The translations under genes and the position numbers were made by a program. Below, in pieces: positions 15,550 through 22,809 of a DNA stretch of 64,000 bases. The stretch comes from Verrucomicrobiaceae bacterium (GTDB taxonomy: Bacteria; Verrucomicrobiota; Verrucomicrobiia; Verrucomicrobiales; Verrucomicrobiaceae): NCBI GenBank assembly GCA_016795465.1, contig JAEUHK010000030.1, forward strand, positions 1-64,000, written 5' to 3'. The first letter of the stretch is position 1; the number at the start of each line of letters is the position of its first letter. Under the pieces are notes generated by a model. That model worked only from the letters and a program-made list of their open reading frames with translations, was not told where the DNA came from and ran no database searches.

Positions 15550-16620
15550 TCAGGCGGCGAGCTGCATGGACTCGGCCTTGTATTTGAGCTGCGAGGTGGT
15601 GCACTCCTCGTGGAAGATGTCGTCACGCCTGCCGAGAAAGACCGGCTGGTAGATCGAGCCGGACTCCTTGAAGGCGTAAAGATACCGGCACTCCACGACT
15701 TCGCCGGGTTTCGGGATGTCGTGGTTTGGCGGGATGGTGACATTGCCCGCAAGCCGCACTTTGCCGTTTTCCCACAGCATGAGGGACACGCTGCGTTTGT
15801 CATTGAGCTTGGTGACGATGAAGGAGGCCGTCTCGTGGAACTTGTGCTTGAGCTGCGTGCCGCCGGTGCTCGGGCGTCCGGCAGTATAAGGTGCCTCCAC
15901 ATGCTTGAAGACGACGCCCTCCTTGCCTGCCTCCTTGAACCGGTGGAACCACTCCTTCTTTTCGGGAAAGCAGTAACTCGGCACGAGGTTGAGATGCGGA
16001 TGCTCAAAGGCATCGAGCATCTCTCGCAGGCGGAAGTAGCGGGTGGCAAAGGCTCGCGTGCGCATATCCTCGCCGCTGATGAACAGCAGATCGAACACAT
16101 GCAGTGTGTCGCCCACGGCTTCGCCGTCGATGAGGAAATCATGACGATAGCGTGCAGCACTGTCGGCGATGGTCTTCGGGATGGAAACCCCAAGGCCAAG
16201 ACGGTTGATGCCAGTAATGAAGCTGCCTTCCTTGCGGATAAGCAGACGACGACCGTCCATTTTCTCCTGCATCCAGTGTTCGCGGTCGTGGATGAGATCC
16301 TCGACGCGTTCCTCGATCACAGGATTGAGGAGCTGGCATTGAATACCGGTGGCTTTCGCCGCCTTCTCCGTGTGCTGGTAGGGCGTGCCGTCCTCTCCAG
16401 GCGTGTAGCCTTTGGCGGTCTTTTCGCGCACGAGTTTATCAAAGATGCTCTTGGCGGTCTGATAATCCACGGGTGAGGTGGTCTTCGTGCTGGTGGTGAG
16501 TGTGGAGCCGCGACGGCCATACGCAAAGTGAACCATGTGACCGCCGCCTTGGGGCTGAATGATGGCCTGATAAACCTTGTCGGATGAACCCTCGCGGAAA
16601 TACAGAGTGATGGAGTCCAT
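15550..16620 (-). CDS. WGR domain - ATP-dependent DNA ligase
   Basis: A 356-residue protein. Residues 1-~75 are a WGR domain (FREGSSDKVYQAII, FAYGRRGS), a nucleic-acid-binding module known from PARPs and bacterial regulators. The rest is a nucleotidyltransferase and OB-fold: motif I EKMDGRR with the lysine nucleophile K120, RLLIRKEG, motif III-like LIDGEAV, VFDLLFI, motif IV EGVVFKH and a later KHKF. Normal small ligases lack WGR. It should seal nicks in duplex DNA. It neighbours the clamp gene, and ligases often bind clamps. No Shine-Dalgarno; the start is in CTTCCACATG. Confidence 0.8.
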   Translation of the reverse strand: MDSITLYFREGSSDKVYQAIIQPQGGGHMVHFAYGRRGSTLTTSTKTTSPVDYQTAKSIFDKLVREKTAKGYTPGEDGTPYQHTEKAAKATGIQCQLLNPVIEERVEDLIHDREHWMQEKMDGRRLLIRKEGSFITGINRLGLGVSIPKTIADSAARYRHDFLIDGEAVGDTLHVFDLLFISGEDMRTRAFATRYFRLREMLDAFEHPHLNLVPSYCFPEKKEWFHRFKEAGKEGVVFKHVEAPYTAGRPSTGGTQLKHKFHETASFIVTKLNDKRSVSLMLWENGKVRLAGNVTIPPNHDIPKPGEVVECRYLYAFKESGSIYQPVFLGRRDDIFHEECTTSQLKYKAESMQLAA

Positions 16621-16643
16621 GTGGAAGATTGCGGAAATGCAAA

Positions 16644-16673
16644 GAGCCGGACCATCCTGCGATGATCCGGCTC
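16644..16673 (-). terminator. Hairpin terminator after the 33-residue peptide gene
   Basis: GAGCCGGA (16644-16651) pairs perfectly with TCCGGCTC (16666-16673), loop 14 bases. On the minus strand it is followed by CTTTGCATTT. It sits between the small peptide gene and the ligase gene. Confidence 0.6.
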
Positions 16674-16701
16674 CTGGCGGGTTGAAGTTGGAGATGAGGT
16701 T

Positions 16702-16803
16702 TTACTTCATCAGGCACTGGGCAACGCGGGCGATGACCGCGCAGATGACCCAGATGGTGGTGCCGATGATGTCGAAGAGGGTGGTGAGGATGGATTGCAA
16801 CAT
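16702..16803 (-). CDS. 33-residue hydrophobic peptide
   Basis: ATG at 16803 to TAA at 16702 gives 33 residues, starting MLQSILTTLFDIIGTT and continuing IWVICAVIARVAQCLMK. It is nearly all hydrophobic and fits one membrane-spanning helix with a basic end. It has the same ATCATG start context and following hairpin as its larger neighbours and fills the whole space between the nuclease and ligase genes. This makes a real gene plausible. It could be a membrane-active peptide or a toxin-like product. No antitoxin gene is recognised. Confidence 0.5.
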   Translation of the reverse strand: MLQSILTTLFDIIGTTIWVICAVIARVAQCLMK

Positions 16804-16835
16804 GATGGTAGGAAGTGGTGAAGGGTTGAGATGGG

Positions 16836-17651
16836 TCAGTGCCATTTGCGGCACTCGTTGAAGAACTCGCAGCTAGCGCAGTGCATCCCCGGTGAAGGGA
16901 CGAACTGACCTTGCTGAAGTCCGTTGACGTAGGATTCCATTTGCCGATACAGCCGGGATTCCTGCTGCTGGCTCATGGGTGGCATGGTGGTGATGACGAC
17001 CTTGGGGTTCTTGAGCTTGACCAGGTGATGGAGCTGCATGCCGTTTTCCTGCTGGCCGGTGTTGTGCCGGTAGAGGATGGCGTAAGCACTGGTCTGGATT
17101 TCGGTCGTGTGGATGACCTTGTCGGCGTTGGGGGTGGTGGAGGCTGTTTTGTAGTCGATGATCTCCCCGCGCTGAACGAGGTCGAGGACACCGATGAGTT
17201 TCGGCAGACCATGCGAGCGCAGGTCTGTCTCCACCGGCACCTCGACGGCATCAGGCTTCAACTCAGCGGGAACGTGAGATTCCCGCAGGTAAGTATCGAC
17301 CAGACGCCAGCCGGTGGTTTTCTCATCGTCCTCCTCGCCCGGCTCCCAGGTGACGGAACCTTCCGAGGTGTCCGCCCACGCGGTGGTGTAGGCGACATGC
17401 GCCTGCTTGAGCGTGAGCGGCTTTTGCAGCCAGCGAGCCTTGTTCCAAGACTTGAGCACGGTATGGACCGAGCTGCCGAGATGGAGCGAGGGCGTCTTGG
17501 GCTTCGTGAGCCGGAGCACATAGCGGAAGTAGAACTTCAGACGACACTGCAAGAACAGCCCCAGCCGCGAGGCCGAGACCGTTCGTTGCAGGTCGCAGAG
17601 TATGTCCTTCTCGCCGGGCTCCTGGGGGATGGAACTGGCTTCGGCGTTCAT
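16836..17651 (-). CDS. RecB/Cas4/AddB-like PD-(D/E)XK exonuclease with Fe-S cysteines
   Basis: A 271-residue protein. SASRLGLFLQCRLKFYFRYV at ~26-45 is the family's N-terminal motif with C36. The nuclease core has LIGVLDLV and EIIDYKTA (the D and D/E-x-K elements), then a Q-x-x-x-Y motif (QTSAYAILY). Three C-terminal cysteines, C258, C261 and C267 (CASCEFFNEC), with C36 form the expected 4Fe-4S clamp seen in AddB and Cas4. It should resect DNA ends, as in recombination or repair. Its start overlaps the preceding gene's stop by four bases (ATGA), so the two are translationally coupled. Confidence 0.85.
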   Translation of the reverse strand: MNAEASSIPQEPGEKDILCDLQRTVSASRLGLFLQCRLKFYFRYVLRLTKPKTPSLHLGSSVHTVLKSWNKARWLQKPLTLKQAHVAYTTAWADTSEGSVTWEPGEEDDEKTTGWRLVDTYLRESHVPAELKPDAVEVPVETDLRSHGLPKLIGVLDLVQRGEIIDYKTASTTPNADKVIHTTEIQTSAYAILYRHNTGQQENGMQLHHLVKLKNPKVVITTMPPMSQQQESRLYRQMESYVNGLQQGQFVPSPGMHCASCEFFNECRKWH

Positions 17652-18175
17652 GCGGCTTGGGCGGTGGGACGTTGCTGCCAGCGGGTCTGGCGTGGAGCAG
17701 GCTTGCCAACCTTCGCGAGAAGATCCTCGATGAGCTGGCTGGCCTGCATTTTGTTCAGCTCCTTGACGCCGGTGCCAAAGAGCTGCTGAGACAGGTCTTC
17801 CGCCTCCTGCTTGGTGAGCTTGTTCTCGTTGATGATGCGGAGGATGAAATTTCGCTGTCCCTCCGTGCAGTTCCAGTGATCTGCCGCAGGTTTGGCCGGA
17901 GCACGATGCCCGTTGCCGTTCACCTGATAGGTGCGTCCGTTCTGCGGTGCGTGGTGACCGTTGGAGCCATTCGATCCGTTGCCCTCTGGCACAAAGCCGG
18001 GGTGCTGGATTTCCTGGTCAACAGACTGCTGGAGCAGGCCGTAAAGCCTGGCGATCTCCGCCTCCGCCTGCGTGATGTCGGAGAGTTCCGTCTCGATGGA
18101 GGCGGAGAAGCTGTGGCTGCTGTATTGAGGCAAGCCGAGCTTCTTGCTGTAATTGGCGCTGAGTTTGATAGCCAT
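17648..18175 (-). CDS. Unknown protein, candidate partner of the RecB-like nuclease
   Basis: A 175-residue protein. The N-terminal ~60 residues begin IKLSANYSKKLGLPQYSSHSF, followed by ETELSDI and a helix. A Gly/Asn-rich linker (GNGSNGSNGHH) leads to a C-terminal ~50-residue helical domain (TEGQRNFILRII, LTKQEAEDLSQQLFG, ASQLIEDLL). That last domain resembles small helical tails of DNA annealing or single-strand-binding proteins; this is inference. The translational overlap with the exonuclease suggests an exonuclease-annealase type pair. It begins CCCATCATGG without a Shine-Dalgarno. Confidence 0.6.
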   Translation of the reverse strand: MAIKLSANYSKKLGLPQYSSHSFSASIETELSDITQAEAEIARLYGLLQQSVDQEIQHPGFVPEGNGSNGSNGHHAPQNGRTYQVNGNGHRAPAKPAADHWNCTEGQRNFILRIINENKLTKQEAEDLSQQLFGTGVKELNKMQASQLIEDLLAKVGKPAPRQTRWQQRPTAQAA

Positions 18176-18210
18176 GATGGGTGTGTGTTGGGTTGTGGGT
18201 ATGGACACGA

Positions 18211-18243
18211 AAAAGCCCACGCACCGGCGAGGGCACATGGGCT
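18211..18243 (-). terminator. Intrinsic terminator after the 73-residue gene
   Basis: AGCCCA (18214-18219) pairs with TGGGCT (18238-18243) around a GC-rich loop. On the minus strand the stem is followed by TTTTT. Good intrinsic terminator shape. Confidence 0.65.
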
Positions 18244-18270
18244 TCCTGTGATGAGGGTGGTGGAGTGCTG

Positions 18271-18492
18271 CTATGCCGCTTGCGCGATCACAGAAGCCGG
18301 AGTGTTGGAGGCGGAATCGTCGGTGATTCGCAGGCTGGTGGCCGTCTGCCATCCGGGGGTGCCACGAAGCGCCTGGAGCAGCAGTTCATCCGTGAGACGA
18401 GTCATCGGAATACTGCGGTGCCTGGCCTCGTGGTAGAGGACGGAGACGACAAACCTTGAAATCACGGGCGAATAGTGGGTGGGCCGTGACAT
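18271..18492 (-). CDS. Small protein of unknown function
   Basis: A 73-residue protein. Residues 1-45 (RPTHYSPVISRFVVSVLYHEARHRSIPMT, then a helix with LTDELLLQALRGTPGW) look compact and could be a small helical DNA-binding or adaptor unit. The C-terminus is A/S/T-rich. It is framed by terminators on both sides, so it is probably its own transcription unit within the array. Family not recognised. Confidence 0.55.
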   Translation of the reverse strand: MSRPTHYSPVISRFVVSVLYHEARHRSIPMTRLTDELLLQALRGTPGWQTATSLRITDDSASNTPASVIAQAA

Positions 18493-18517
18493 GAGTTGAG
18501 GTTGAATTGCCCATCAA

Positions 18518-18553
18518 AAAAAAGGCCCGATCTGAACGGGTCAGACCGGGCTT
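18518..18553 (-). terminator. Strong intrinsic terminator after the first array gene
   Basis: On the minus strand a stem of about 11 bp (18546-18551 with 18525-18530, and TCTGA/TCAGA at 18531-18535 / 18541-18545) is followed by a run of eight T. It ends the transcript of the 18646-19122 gene. Confidence 0.75.
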
Positions 18554-18645
18554 GGTTGGTGATGGTTTGAAGTGATTTGGGCTGGAGGTTTAGCGGTTCA
18601 GTTTGAAGAGCGAACCTTCAGCTCAGCATGATTTCATAACACCAA

Positions 18646-19122
18646 TCATGCCGCCATTGCGCTGTCATCCTCATCTTGTGTGAAGGAGAAGCGGAACTTC
18701 GGACCTTCGTTATTCACAGGGCTCGAGTTTCCTTCGAAGCTTTCGCGAGTGTGGGGGAGAATCTCGGAGATCTTCACCAGCGGCACCGTTTGACCTCGGT
18801 CCTCATTGCTAATCACAAGGACAGCTTTAGTTCCGATCAGTTTTCTGAGGGGAACAAGAATCCCGCTGCAACCTTTGAGTAGTTCGCGTGCTCGGTCCCT
18901 TCCCAGCCAGCACTCAAGATCCTTTTCCAACCACTGAGGCGTGGACGTGTAATAGTATTTCCCAGCTTTCTTGACATCCGCGAGACCCCGTTGAGGCATC
19001 AGCTCGAACACCACCCGGATTTGGGTTGGATCAGGAGCTGACACCTGTTTGAAGATCGCGGAATATCGGCCAGGAGGGATGATCCACATGCCGAGCTGAT
19101 TATTATTTATGTTATTATTCAT
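18646..19122 (-). CDS. Phage-like protein of unknown function
   Basis: A 158-residue acidic-tailed protein. It opens with an Asn-rich stretch, then IIPPGRYSAIFKQVSA and IRVVFELMP. This start is similar in layout to phage DUF669-type or single-strand-binding accessory proteins (PxGxYxA, beta-strand, fxv). The middle WLEKDLECWLGRDRARELLKG is helical, then GTKAVLVISNED. The C-terminus is acidic and Phe-bearing (FSFTQDEDDSAMAA), a feature of single-strand-binding protein tails. An SSB-like role in the clamp/ligase/nuclease array is a fair but unproven inference. The AT-rich upstream region (19123-19230) should hold its promoter. Confidence 0.5.
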   Translation of the reverse strand: MNNNINNNQLGMWIIPPGRYSAIFKQVSAPDPTQIRVVFELMPQRGLADVKKAGKYYYTSTPQWLEKDLECWLGRDRARELLKGCSGILVPLRKLIGTKAVLVISNEDRGQTVPLVKISEILPHTRESFEGNSSPVNNEGPKFRFSFTQDEDDSAMAA

Positions 19123-19568
19123 AGTATTTGTATCTTGTTAATGTGCTTTTCACACACTCCTAATACGTTTTTTCCGACTCGTTTATTAGGTGGTTTGTAG
19201 TATTATTTTTTTAAGTCTATTGTGTATGTATTAAATGCCCCGCTCAACGTCGGGTTGGTGGGCGACTATTTCTGGACGGCCAGGAGCATCGACGTTGACC
19301 AACCGTGCGAGCTAGAGACGCCTTGGCGCGTATCGACGACGTCGAAAAGCGAACTCTCACTAATAGTGAGAGTTCAGTTCCTGCCTCCCGATCAAACCAC
19401 TCAGTCACAGACGCAGGACAGCCCACTCGGCCCAAGGCTGAATAAGCATTCTGGAAATTTTCGACCTCCCCCCGCCATTGTCCCACCCTGGTTGTATAAG
19501 GAGCGCCCAAGTCAGGTAGCATCGCCAGTTCCGGTGCACCTGCTGTGAACACCCAACCGAAAACCACC
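19123..19568. other. Divergent intergenic region with AT-rich tract and perfect inverted repeat
   Basis: No gene seen. 19110-19230 is strikingly AT-rich (TTATTATTTATG, TTTTTTTAAG) and lies upstream of the minus-strand array. A perfect 10-bp inverted repeat, GAACTCTCAC at 19351-19360 and GTGAGAGTTC at 19366-19375 around TAATA, looks like an operator or cruciform. The region separates the array from a plus-strand gene. Confidence 0.5.
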
Positions 19569-20828
19569 ATGATCAAGATCAAGAAAGATGTGCTTCGCTT
19601 TTCGTTCCCCGGTGTTGCCAAGGATGTTGAGCGAATGGTTGAGGACTACACGACAAGGCTGCTCCCCACGTTGCTCGCTGAAGACAGGGAAACGGTCATC
19701 GAGCAATTCCTCGACGCAAATCACGCCCTGTGCAGTTCCCCAGAGTATCAGGAAAAGGTCCGAACCACGGTCACGGGACTCAATGAGGAGGACATCGAAA
19801 AGATGCTCCGCAAGCATGTAAAAAAGCAGGCAACATCGCTCGGCTACAACCAGCCGGGCGTCGTCGAGATTGAGTTTGAACGAACGCTGAGAATCCCGGA
19901 CGACGGCAAGACCTATCACCTGCCCCCCTCACTTGGGCGGTTCCCGCTTCGGCACGTCGAGGATTATTCAGAACGTGTGCCCCTGGAATGGAAGCAACGA
20001 GGAGGCGTGTTGATGCCGATGTATCAGGCGGAAGCCCTGTGGCTCTATTTCCAGTGCCGCTATCCCTTTGCCATCAAGATCGGAGCCGGGAAAATCAACG
20101 CCGTCAGTGGCGAATCATGGAAATCAGGGCTTAGCCGTGATCCGCAAGACTATGTGGTGACACCTGATCAACCCTGGCTGGATGGATTCGTCGTTGAGAA
20201 GGGTGTCATCCGTCAGTTTGTCGCGATGGCCCTGGGGGCTGGTTACTCGATTGAAGAGCAGCTTTCCGGCAAGGGAGAGTTCGGAGGCATCCAATTGCAG
20301 GCCATTCCCATGAAGGCGCAAAGCTTCTTCGAGAAGGAGTTGCTCCCTGAACTGCCAAAGCGGCTGGCTGACATTCTGGAGGAGCTTTTGCCTCCTTGGA
20401 GGACCGAATCGGGGATTGACTGCTGCAGGTGCTGCGAGAGTCCCGCCATGGGCCTGGGTGCTGGTGGTCGGATGAAACAGGAAATCTATGCTGATCCATA
20501 CGATCTGGAGGATTGGGACACGGATCAAACAAGCCGTGTCTTTGTCCACCTGTGCGATGCCCTGCTATGGCGCGACATCACAGGGGAGAATCCTCCGCAA
20601 ACACCCCTGACAGTCAGAGAGTATGAGCGGGCGGGATTCCCCTGGTTTGATTACTACCGGGATGATCTGGCCGTCCTGGAAGGATCGAAGACACTCGCGG
20701 GTGCAAAGAGTGTTCAGACCATTTCCCAGCAAAAAGGCGACCAAGCTGTGAAGGGCAATCAATCGGTCGAGGAAGGGCTGGTCATTAACCTCGGCCCGAA
20801 AGAGAAAATGGTGAAGGAGTGGGTTTGA
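19569..20828 (+). CDS. Conserved soluble protein of unknown function
   Basis: A 419-residue protein. The N-terminal ~90 residues are helical. The rest has motifs I associate with a widespread uncharacterised family: GGVLMPMYQAEALWLYF, FAIKIGAGKINAVSGE, DYVVTPDQPWLDGF, then IRQFVAMALGAGYSIEEQL and a C-terminal FPWFDYYRDD. No signal peptide or membrane helix. The start at 19569 begins MIKIKKDV; the earlier in-frame ATG at 19545 is less likely. Its stop abuts the stop of the convergent WYL gene (TGA/TCA). Function unknown. Confidence 0.7.
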   Translation: MIKIKKDVLRFSFPGVAKDVERMVEDYTTRLLPTLLAEDRETVIEQFLDANHALCSSPEYQEKVRTTVTGLNEEDIEKMLRKHVKKQATSLGYNQPGVVEIEFERTLRIPDDGKTYHLPPSLGRFPLRHVEDYSERVPLEWKQRGGVLMPMYQAEALWLYFQCRYPFAIKIGAGKINAVSGESWKSGLSRDPQDYVVTPDQPWLDGFVVEKGVIRQFVAMALGAGYSIEEQLSGKGEFGGIQLQAIPMKAQSFFEKELLPELPKRLADILEELLPPWRTESGIDCCRCCESPAMGLGAGGRMKQEIYADPYDLEDWDTDQTSRVFVHLCDALLWRDITGENPPQTPLTVREYERAGFPWFDYYRDDLAVLEGSKTLAGAKSVQTISQQKGDQAVKGNQSVEEGLVINLGPKEKMVKEWV

Positions 20829-21881
20829 TCAGCCCACGTTCGCCATCTTCGCCAGCTCATCCTGCACGCGCTTCTTCAGCTCTGGCGGTCCTATTACCCG
20901 TGCCTTGCTGCCCCAGCTCAGGACCCACCGCGTGATCTCCTCCAGCCCGGCAAGGTCTGCTTGGAATTCAATGATGCTCCCATCCGGTTTGATCTTCCGT
21001 ATGGCCTGGGTGGGGTGCCACTGCCGCTCCGCCACGACGCGGGCGGCGTAGCCCTCAAATCGGATATGCACCTCGTGCCGCTTCCGTTCGTCGTCGGCAT
21101 AGCTCCACACGCCGAAGCCGCCGCCCAGATGGTCGCGGGCGTTGAAACCCGGCTCCCGAGTGAACTTCGTGCGCTCGACTTGGAGATTCGACATCCGCTG
21201 GAGGGCAAAGGTCCGCATCGCCCCACGCGCAGGATCAAAGGCGATCACATACCACCCATGCTCGATCTGGCCCACATGGTGCGGCCGCACTGTCCGCCGC
21301 TCCGGCTGGCCCGCCGTCAGCTTCCGGTAATCGAAGCTCACCTCCCGGCAACCTCGCACCGCGTCCAGCAGGTCACCAAACAGGGTCACGTCCGCCGCCA
21401 GCACGCCGGCCGCCTTCACGCTGAAGGCCTCGTCCAGCTCGTGCCAGGCGATAGAGACCTCGCCGGGACAAGCCTCGGCGATCTTGCTGAAGCTCTCCGT
21501 CAGCATCCGCTCCAGCCGCGTGCCCCGCAGAGGCTCCAAGGCATGGCGGGCCAGGAACAGCGCCACGAGGTCGTTCCGCGACAGTTGCAGCATCGGGAAC
21601 TCATGCACCTCCTGTGTGTAAAAGTAGCCGTGCTTGATCGCGTGATACTCCAGCGGCAGCCCGAGCTGGTCCCGCATGAAGCTGATGTCCCGCTGGATCG
21701 TCTTTGGCGTCACCTCGATCTCCGCCGCCAGCGTCGAGCAGTTCGGAAAGCGCCCCGCACGGATGATTTTGTGGATCTCCATCACCCGCCACATCGCCGG
21801 ACGGCTCACCCCGGAGCGGAAGGCAGTGGCGGGAGCCTCCTGGCGGAGACGACGAGCGGGCGAGGGCTGGGGACGGGGCAT
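20829..21881 (-). CDS. WYL-domain transcriptional regulator
   Basis: A 350-residue protein. The N-terminal winged HTH is at ~25-75 (FPNCSTLAAEIEVTPKTIQRDISFMRD). The middle is helical. The WYL domain (~165-270) has a variant motif SFDYRK in place of W-Y-L, and the conserved PHHVGQIEHGWYVIAFD and RTFALQRMS. The C-terminal WCX-like part ends LSWGSKARVIGPPEL. WYL regulators bind ligands, often nucleic acid or nucleotides, and frequently control defence or DNA-damage genes. It is divergent from the next gene (109 bases). GTG at 21917 is an alternative start; ATG at 21881 is preferred. Confidence 0.85.
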   Translation of the reverse strand: MPRPQPSPARRLRQEAPATAFRSGVSRPAMWRVMEIHKIIRAGRFPNCSTLAAEIEVTPKTIQRDISFMRDQLGLPLEYHAIKHGYFYTQEVHEFPMLQLSRNDLVALFLARHALEPLRGTRLERMLTESFSKIAEACPGEVSIAWHELDEAFSVKAAGVLAADVTLFGDLLDAVRGCREVSFDYRKLTAGQPERRTVRPHHVGQIEHGWYVIAFDPARGAMRTFALQRMSNLQVERTKFTREPGFNARDHLGGGFGVWSYADDERKRHEVHIRFEGYAARVVAERQWHPTQAIRKIKPDGSIIEFQADLAGLEEITRWVLSWGSKARVIGPPELKKRVQDELAKMANVG

Positions 21882-21990
21882 GCCGGGAAAACTGAAGCAA
21901 ATGAACGCCACTGTCACCCCATGATTGTCCGACCCCGGATGCTATAAGCTGATCAATCCGTCGTGTTGTCTGCATCCCCTGACTCAAGCC

Positions 21991-22494
21991 ATGCCCGTCC
22001 TACCCTCCGGCCTTCGATTTACATTTACCGTTCAGCCTTTTTGGGACTTGGTGGGGCGGGTCAGTGATGAGCTAAAACAGGACGACATTTGGCGGTTCAC
22101 ACCGGAGTTCCTGCTGATTCGGGAGCCTGACGACCTGCGGCGCTACATTGGCATTCTGTGGGTCGTGCCCGAAGCTGCCGATCTGCGCACGTCGCCCCAT
22201 TTCGCCTGCCATCAGAAGCGCTTGCCGCCGGGCTGGTGCATTCTGGACAGCGGGACCACATTCGACTGCCTGCCAGCCCATTTGGACGCGAAAGACCGGC
22301 ATTCCCTGTCCGGCCTTTGGGAATACCTGCGTGTTCGCCCGACTGTCAGGAAACTCCTCGACGTGGTTCACAAGCACCACAGGCGCATGGCAGACTCGCC
22401 GTCGGATGACTTCCGGCGAATCGCGTCGTGGTTTCCCCGTAGCCACTCACAAGGCGAAAGGCAGTCTGCCTCGGTCGAGAAGGCTAAAAATTAG
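21991..22494 (+). CDS. Unknown protein
   Basis: A 167-residue soluble protein. It has aromatic-rich segments (FTFTVQPFWDLVGRVSDEL, DIWRFTPEFLLIREP) and a Cys/His-containing middle (FACHQKRLPPGWCILDSG). I do not recognise a family. It is divergent from the WYL regulator and ends 51 bases before the broken vWA gene. The WYL protein may control it. Confidence 0.5.
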   Translation: MPVLPSGLRFTFTVQPFWDLVGRVSDELKQDDIWRFTPEFLLIREPDDLRRYIGILWVVPEAADLRTSPHFACHQKRLPPGWCILDSGTTFDCLPAHLDAKDRHSLSGLWEYLRVRPTVRKLLDVVHKHHRRMADSPSDDFRRIASWFPRSHSQGERQSASVEKAKN

Positions 22495-22545
22495 GACCCA
22501 CCACCCCCATGGATGTCCCACCCCCTGTGAGAGTGTGGCATCCTC

Positions 22546-22809
22546 ATGAACCCGCACCTCACCGAAATCGCCTACATTCTCGACCGCTCCGGCTCCATGC
22601 AACCCATGCAGGAGCCAGCCGTTGCCGCTTTCAACGACTTCATCAAAGCCCAGCTCGACGTGCCCGGCGAGGCCCGCCTCACGCTAGTGCAGTTTGATGA
22701 CGCCTACGAAGTCCCCGTCGCCGCACAACCCATTCAGGACGTTCCCCAGCTCACGGCTGCCACTTACACACCGCGAGGAAGCACGGCTCTGCCGGGGGTA
22801 TCTGACTGA
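22546..22809 (+). pseudogene. von Willebrand factor A domain gene, truncated
   Basis: The frame begins TEIAYILDRSGSMQPM, with a DxSGSM MIDAS motif at residues ~13-18, and continues through FDDAYEVPV to TYTPRGSTAL, where the MIDAS threonine lies. Family members continue for at least another 100 residues (usually DAI and a second half). Here the frame ends within five unrelated residues. The break is near base 22791. The rest of the gene is not found in the window. Loss of function is very likely. Confidence 0.75.

Noticed and set aside
15468..16199. Upstream extension of the clamp frame to 738 residues
   Set aside because: This part overlaps the ligase gene in another frame; clamp similarity begins at the ATG at 15467.
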